DNA of 64,000 nt from Aquatica leii (taxonomy: Eukaryota > Arthropoda > Insecta > Coleoptera > Lampyridae). The notes beneath the pieces were generated by a model. The model was given only the letters and a program-made list of their open reading frames with translations, was not told the DNA's origin and did no database searches. The position numbers and the translations under genes were made by a program. This document shows positions 58,205-64,000 of this stretch, piece by piece (position 1 is the stretch's first letter; every line of letters begins with the position of its first letter). The stretch lies in NCBI GenBank assembly GCA_035610365.1, contig CM069437.1:58056093-58120092 (forward strand). The letters run 5' to 3'.

Positions 58205-58590
58205 AAAGAGAATTAAAACATATAACCAAACGAATAAATAAAAAATATAGAAAAACAAGCAATCATTGAAGAATAGCAAAAAAAGGAAATTACTGAACAA
58301 AAAGGAATGTACAAAAAATTATTTTCAAATCTTAATCCGTGGATAAATCGTAGACACGGAGAAATGAGTTTCTAGTTGACGCAAGCGTACAGCGGGCATA
58401 GATGTTTTAACACCTGTTTAGTCAAAATTGGCAAAAGAGAAGATGCACAATGTAGATGCTGCTCAGTAGTGTTGGACACTCTACAACATGCGATATTTAA
58501 TTACATGTTGGCAATAGATTTGTGGGCTGAAACTGATGTTAAACTTGCCTCAGAGCTATTGTCTCACACATGCTAACTTCAGACGATAAA
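58205..58590 (+). pseudogene. C-terminal end of the R1/Jockey-type retrotransposon
   Basis: NLNPWINRRHGEMSF, then LTQAYSGHRCFNTCLVKIGK and CRCCSVVLDTLQHAIFNYML. These match the W..R.HGE..F.LTQ.LTGHG.F..YL...G...C..C......T..H..F.C C-terminal zinc region of R1/Jockey-type elements. It follows logically on the fragment ending at 44085, so 14 kb of other DNA lies between. Confidence 0.75.
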
Positions 58591-59133
58591 TAGTGCTGCA
58601 TCAAAGGCATACTAGAAAAAAATAGTATAAACAAAAGTGAAGTGTAAATACTGTAATAAAAAAGAAACTTAAGCTGTAATAAATTGTGATAAAAAAAACA
58701 ATAATAATAATGGTAATGTGTGAATTAGCACACAAAACCTTAAAGCAATGAAAGACAAGGAAAAGAGGCAAAGAAAAGAAAGCAATGCCAGGTAACAGCA
58801 CGAACTGCAGCCTAAAAGTAAGGCAGTTTGTAATCTGAAAAAATGCGAAAAGCGATACTGGATATGCCTTTTTAGTACTGACGTGAATGTGGTTTTTTAG
58901 TCGGTCTGCAATACCAACTAGCTAACCGGACACTACTAGGCAAAAAAAAAGTAAAAAAGTAAAAAAATCCTAAGGAGTAAAAATAATTCTTTGAAATTTT
59001 GCATACGTATATATCATTAAAAGAAAAGTCTTGAAACTACAATATTTTTTGTATTTTCTAAATTTGTTTTACCAAATGACATTTTTAATTAATAGAAAAC
59101 AAATACGTATACTATTGAGTTGCATTATTAAAA
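58591..59133. other. spacer 3' of protease 2
   Basis: AT-rich; no canonical AATAAA is obvious just past the protease stop on the minus strand. Nothing else recognised. Confidence 0.4.
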
Positions 59134-60267
59134 TTAATTTTCGTTTTTCGAATACATTGTATTTAGTATCCAGGTTTGGTAGTAGCTTGTACGAGCAAAT
59201 CCAGATGGATGACCCTTATCACAACCGTTTGGAGCATTAAAACTAGTAATACCAACGTGATATGCTTTGCCACTGTTATCATATTGAACTAAAGGACCGC
59301 CGCTATCACCCTAAAAAAGTGTCTCTAATATATTTTTATATTTTATTAATTTTCAAACTTACGGTGCAAATACTGTGATTAGGGTCGCCTCTGCAGCACA
59401 ATTGTCCATCGAATATGTTATTAAAAATTTGCTCACATTCTGCGTTTGTTATAGTGTTCAGATTTACATAATTAAGAGTATCAGACAAACTACTGCTGGC
59501 TAAAAATTTTAACTCATTATATTGTATTATATTTTTTTAAAAATTACTTACAGTCTGACGTTCTTCCCCAACCGCTTGCAGTCACGCGCACTCCACCATC
59601 AACAAATTCTTCACTCATTGAAATTAATCCAATATAATCTATAAACTAACAATTTGGATTTAATTATTAAAATAAATTGAAATTTATACCAGTAAAATAA
59701 ACAGTTTCCTGCAAATCGATCAATGCAACATCGTTATTAAGTGAGTACTTATCAAAATCTGGATGAATAATAGCCCTAGTGGTTCGCCTAATAACTGCTT
59801 GAGGTTCGTCTCTACCATCCGAATGTAACGATCCTAAAGTAATTTTAAAACTATATACTCTAAAATACAAAAATTAGGATAAGTGAGAAAGAAATAGTTT
59901 TATTTTGTATTACCTGTCAGCACAATGAGCAGCAGTTAAAACCCAACGAGGATCAATTAAAGAACCTCCGCAAGTCAAAGTTCCTTCAGATAAAAGAGCT
60001 TCACTTAAAATTTGCCAGCGAAATTGTCCTAATTCAGCGTTTTCGCCGTCAATAATTTTTGAAGAAAGTCCTAAAAAAATTGTTAGAATACCAAATTTTA
60101 GTTCTTAATCTAGCATATACCTAATGCATCACTAAAAGGCAAGACACTTCTCTAAAACATTAAAATATGTAATTTTAAAAATTGTCCAAGTACCTAATTG
60201 TTGTACTTACGCCAGGAGCAGCTACAACTGTAGCAACAGTTAAAGAAAAAAATACGAGTAGTTTCAT
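59134..60267 (-). CDS. chymotrypsin-like serine protease 2 (S1A), 7 exons
   Basis: Exons on the minus strand: 60267-60211, 60151-60121, 60070-59914, 59859-59690, 59638-59552, 59499-59363, 59310-59134; GT-AG introns, phases 0,1,2,1,1,0; 271 residues. Signal peptide (about 1-16), propeptide to K34, mature start IIDG. Triad H78 (AAHC), D125 (NDVALI) and S216 (GDSGGP). The position equivalent to chymotrypsin 189 is Ser; 216 is Asn and 226 Ser, so specificity should differ from both trypsin and paralogue 1. Exons 1-5 have exactly the same lengths as in protease 1; exon 6 is one codon shorter. It is secreted, probably digestive (inference). TATATAAAG lies 34-42 bases before the ATG. Confidence 0.93.
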
Positions 60268-60300
60268 TGCAACAATGATTGACTACCTGAAACTTTTTCT

Positions 60301-60309
60301 CTTTATATA
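60301..60309 (-). promoter_or_regulatory. TATA box of protease 2
   Basis: TATATAAAG on the minus strand, at the same distance from the ATG as in the paralogue; implies a 5' leader of roughly 10 bases. Confidence 0.6.
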
Positions 60310-60679
60310 TTAGTAAAAAATGTGTTCTTTAGATAAAAAGAAAGATTATCATTTATAATTTGGCTAATGAAGTACTTGTCCATTAATGTTTCAAGTGTAG
60401 ATTGATTGATTGATATGTTTGCTTATCTACGTTTTTAAAACATTTTGCGTATTTTAATTTTATTTAAACACGAATATAGTGATAATGCTACAAAATTAAC
60501 ATTTAATTTATTTGATTATTTTTATAACCAATTTACTAAGCTGGAGCACAACACAATACCGAAAATTATAACTAACAAAAACCAAAACAATTTTTTATTA
60601 TTGAATCTACTCGAACATTCCTACCATTCTAGAATGTTTTAATATTTGCAGTTTTTGTTTCTCCAATATTTTGATTTTT

Positions 60680-60940
60680 CTAATTAAGCTAAGGGTGTTG
60701 AATCGACTTGGTTAAATGGTTAACCGAATCATTTACTTATTGGTTAACCGGTTAATTTAAAATTGAATTATTCAGTTTTGGTTAATCGATTCAATTTAAC
60801 CATCTTTCGTAAAACGATCCAGTTTAACCAATTTTTGTTATACCATTTACTTCAAGGACTTTTGGTTAAATAAGGGCCATTTTAATCACGAATTATTAAA
60901 TTATCTATTTTAACCATGTTTGATTAAACCGTCTACGCAA
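60680..60940. repeat. degenerate GGTTAA/TTAACC repeats
   Basis: Many copies of GGTTAA, TTAACC and close variants in both directions, for example GGTTAACCGGTTAA near 60742. The pattern resembles a decayed foldback MITE; ends were not defined. Confidence 0.55.
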
Positions 60941-60944
60941 AACA

Positions 60945-62600
60945 AAAAAAAAGTATTACATATTTGTAAATAATAAATAGATTAAGCAATTGTTTTGCAT
61001 TATAATTTAAGAAAACAAATGTTGGAAATTTAACAAATAAATTTCTATTTGTTTAAAAAGTTAAAACTTGACGTTTTAGAGGCTTTAATTTGAAAAACAA
61101 TTTTAGAAAAATAAATTTTACAAAATAGAAAACTCAAACTTTTATTAAAGACCTGTTTTTACTAAAAATATTTATTTTCATTGATAGTAATTTCATTAAA
61201 CCATTTATATACAATTAAACAAATTACCAGGCACATTTTTTATTAGTTTTATTTTCACTAATAATTTCCCAATTTTATTTTCTTTTGTTAAATTTTTAAA
61301 GGAAGTACATCTAATAATTTAAAACATAAATGCATTCAAAACAGCAAAACCCTTTCCAATATGGATTGTCAATACTACAAAAAGAGCCCACATTAGAGTA
61401 GTGTTAAAAATGTAGAAGTGCTAGTCTTTACGTATGTGTACTAAATTGTACCAGGTCTTTTTGACTACTTATTCAATCTTTTGTTGTTCATAACACATAT
61501 CTTGTTTTTTCTAATAAAAATCTATAAACAAGAAACATAATGATTATATTTTAAACAGGTGCAATTTTTTTCATAAATACTTTCAACAAATACCTTTTAA
61601 GGAATCGTTATAGTCAAAAGGGTTAAAAATCTATTTACATAAAATTGTATTTTGAAAATTACTTGCCTACTTAAAAGCACATTGACCTAATGTGGATTTA
61701 AAAATATTACAGGTAAAATCATATTTTATAATTTTATAAATTTTGAAATCAATAAAAAAATTTGGGAAATGTACTTAGATAATCTATACATATTTGAAAT
61801 ACGTTTTTATTAACTAAAAGAATTTTTGTTAAATGGTGATTTGTTAGAATTAAAATTAACTTAAAATAATTTAGTTAACTTCAATTAAATTTTGATTGTT
61901 TCACCAATTTTTGCACAATTAGTTTGGCACAAGATATTGATTTTTGAGCGTCAAAAATAGAAAAAGTTATTAATACTTATGTACAGATTACAAGTTACAA
62001 TTTGTTTTCAACCCCTTGTTGTATGTTTCTTAGTAAATCCTTTTATCTGTATATAACAACACACATACCAACGGTAAAGAGGCGCTATTGGTGGCATTGC
62101 GTTCAACAACCGCTAAGTTGTTTTAATGTAAATAAAGTCTACTTTTGCTTAACACATCGTTAATCATTGACAACCTCGAGACTATTGACGAAACGATTCT
62201 AAGTAGTCTACGGATTACAACAGAAAGAAACATCTGTGTTGCAAGTAAGTGCTAGAACTAGTTGATTTTTACGGCACTTTTTCAAAGAAATGTAGATTAT
62301 GTTTATTATTAGTAGATCATAAATTAATAAATTTTGTTAGGAGAAAGTCTTCTCCGCAGAGTGACATTTTATGATGGAAAGCGTCTACGTAATCTTTAGT
62401 TAAATTTATTTTCAATTGAGATTGATGCTTTTGTGTAGTTTACTATAACTAATTAAGTAGAATATACGATTGAGGCCTCTAGTATACAAGTGCCGTGTAC
62501 AATTAATTTTTTTTATCTTTGCATTTTTCATTAATTTAAATAATTCATAACGTTATATACAACATAAAGTCACACTATTAAAATCTTCTTTCAAGAAGGG
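60945..62600. other. AT-rich intergenic DNA
   Basis: No coding motif or clear repeat end recognised. Confidence 0.4.
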
Positions 62601-62633
62601 TCATAAAAAAACTGCTCAGTTTTTCTTTGAAGC

Positions 62634-62666
62634 GACGTTTCGTACAGTAAATGTGCACTTCATCAG
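62634..62666 (-). ncRNA. hammerhead ribozyme core in PLE tail
   Basis: On the minus strand: CUGAUGA (62666-62660), a 5-bp stem GUGCA/UGUAC with one G-U pair and loop CAUUUAC, then GAAACGUC (62641-62634). All core bases of a hammerhead are present; stem III is minimal, as described for Penelope-like elements, where activity may need a dimer. It lies about 350 bases after the end of the nuclease frame. Confidence 0.65.
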
Positions 62667-63014
62667 GCCACTGCAATTAATTAGCGTAAGTACAAGCAAC
62701 TATCTAATTTGATAAGTTAGTAGTAACTAAATTACAAATGTAAACAGAAAAAAACAATAATCGTAAGAACTTACGTAGAACATTTGAGCAATTTACTCCG
62801 AAGTTTTTCGGCAAACATGAAACACGTCCTAAACTTAATTGACAAAAAGGTGATTAATAAAAGTCAATGATTAAAAACAATAAATAAGTATAAATAATAA
62901 ATGACATTACAATTCAACATGGGGAACAAACACTATGATATGTATAATCAAACATTATTTCAAGGTAACCTGTAATCAAAATAACTAAAAATTGAAAATA
63001 ACCGCGAAACACAC

Positions 63015-63401
63015 TTAATAATTTTTCGTAATTTTAGAAATTAAATTATTATAAATACTACTTAAATTATTAGTGTCCGTATTAAAATTAATATTATTTT
63101 TGTATACGTTGATAAAGATCATTTCAGAGACTAATCTTTTCTTGTAATTATTTTCCACATCTAAAATACTAGGGTTGTTAAAATCGAAATTATGTCCTGT
63201 GTCGATGTGATGTACAGATAACGCTGTTTCTCCTTTTTTAGTTTTACAGTCGTATTTATGGTTGTTAATACGATTTTTAACTTTTTGTTTCGTTTGTCCA
63301 ATGTAGCAACCTTGACAACCCATACATTCTAATTTATATACTACATTGTGTTTATCAGTTACGTCAATTTTATCTTTCGATCTAAAAAGCCATACTACTT
63401 T
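63015..63401 (-). CDS. GIY-YIG nuclease end of Penelope-like ORF (partial)
   Basis: From about 63401, KSKVVWLFRSKDKIDVTDKH and NVVYKLECMGCQGCYIGQTK lead into the nuclease; the CxxC pair and YIGQT with N..NNHKYDC are the GIY-YIG core. The frame is open to the stop at 63015, ending LISKITKNY. This domain nicks target DNA for retrotransposition. The frame is the best preserved of the four copies in the window but is cut from its RT by the inversion. Confidence 0.78.
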   Translation of the reverse strand, partial: KVVWLFRSKDKIDVTDKHNVVYKLECMGCQGCYIGQTKQKVKNRINNHKYDCKTKKGETALSVHHIDTGHNFDFNNPSILDVENNYKKRLVSEMIFINVYKNNINFNTDTNNLSSIYNNLISKITKNY

Positions 63402-63402
63402 A

Positions 63403-64000
63403 GATTTAGTTGATGTTGTTCAACTCACGGAGTTTCTCTTTGATTCGAGTTATTTTATATTTGAGGATGTAATGTATACTCAAACATTTGGTACTGCCAT
63501 GGGTAACCCTGCGTCGCCTATATTAGCTAACCTGGTTATGCATGACTTACTTAAATACGTAAAAAACAATTTAACATTTACTCCGTCATTTTTATTTTGT
63601 TACGTTGATGATATTATTACATGTATACCTGAAGCAGAGATTCAATACACCCTTAACACGTTTAATGAATATAATTCTCATCTAAAATTTATGTATGAAA
63701 TAGAAGAGAATGGTTGTTTTCCTTTCTTAGATGTTAGGCTTAGTAAAGATATTATTACTAATACTTTTGTTAGTGATTGGTACACCAAACCTGTAGCCTC
63801 GAACAGAACTATCAACTATTTATCCAAACACCCACATCATCAAAAGATTAATATCATCAAGGCTTTGAAAAATAAAATGTTAGTTTTAAGTAGTCCACAA
63901 TTCTATGCAAAAAATTTTAGCATTTTAGAGCAAATACTAAAAAATAATAACTATCCTAAGAATATAGTAAATAAATTATTAACATACACTAACACAGCTA
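63403..64000 (+). CDS. Penelope-like reverse transcriptase (partial, inverted half)
   Basis: Open frame to the window end: LTEFLFDSSYFIFEDVMYTQ, FGTAMGNPASPILANLVM, then FLFCYVDDIITCI with the catalytic YVDD, then FPFLDVRLSKD and WYTKPVASNRTINYLSKHPH. The G.AMG.P.SP..AN..M and LD......W.KPT...R.L...S.HP motifs are those of Penelope-like RTs. No start is present because the 5' part is missing at the inversion breakpoint. Confidence 0.85.

Larger units (their letters stand above)
62600..64000 (-). mobile_element. Penelope-like element with internal inversion, extends past window
   Basis: The nuclease half and tail are on the minus strand (63402-62624); the RT half is on the plus strand from about 63403 to the window end. 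In a normal Penelope-like element RT, linker and GIY-YIG lie in one direction, so the copy carries an inversion with its breakpoint near 63402. The tail holds a hammerhead motif. Confidence 0.75.

Overview
This window is AT-rich (roughly 70% A+T by eye) insect nuclear DNA. The two host genes I can read are spliced S1A serine proteases of arthropod digestive type, with short GT-AG introns. The repeat load (ZMYM-type hAT, Ty3/gypsy, Penelope-like, mariner and R1/Jockey-type elements) also fits an insect. A beetle is my best guess, from the look of the gypsy and protease families; I cannot prove the species. There are no bacterial features, no tRNA or rRNA genes and no CRISPR array.

Layout. 1-3234: 3' part of a hAT element with an intact 861-residue transposase. 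3563-4685 (minus): serine protease 1, seven exons. 4690-6778: AT-rich, no gene. 6779-14250: an old gypsy retrotransposon whose LTR is split by a 1.39-kb solo LTR and whose body holds a mariner-like MITE; downstream of integrase it carries a decayed OARD1-like macrodomain. 15297-18454: a Penelope-like (PLE) GIY-YIG relic split by a 2.5-kb DNA transposon with inverted ends. 18455-20299: intact solo LTR. 20528-23462: inverted-repeat element holding three 454-bp tandem units. 23919-24785: hAT MITE with perfect 8-bp duplications. 26417-27180: PLE relic. 28889-30545: multi-exon relic of an unassigned insect repeat family. 30573-32002: second 1.4-kb solo LTR. 32100-32840: a different PLE relic ending in a hammerhead-like motif. 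34158-38700: LTR fragment, a long hairpin and A-rich DNA. 39150-44085 and 58205-58590: pieces of an R1/Jockey-type non-LTR element, interrupted by a 1.6-kb inverted-repeat element and a GC-rich tandem hairpin array. 44907-45420: mariner relic. 47048-57225: a young, nearly intact Ty3/gypsy element (minus strand) with an extra truncated unit at its 3' side. 59134-60267 (minus): serine protease 2. 60680-64000: AT-rich DNA, then a PLE copy with an inversion and a hammerhead motif.

How it fits together. The two proteases have the same intron positions and phases and four of seven exons of identical length plus two more nearly so, so they are tandem paralogues whose spacing has been expanded to about 55 kb by nested transposons. 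The retrotransposons can be ordered by nesting. The 47-57 kb gypsy element is the youngest large insertion: its LTRs differ at about ten sites by eye, it has a 4-bp target duplication, a polypurine tract and a textbook -1 frameshift signal between gag and pol. The most unusual items are the macrodomain attached to the old gypsy element, the frameshift cassette, the three-LTR structure with outer target duplications, the hammerhead motifs in PLE tails, and the GC-rich tandem hairpin array at 42.9-43.2 kb, which I cannot assign to any known element.
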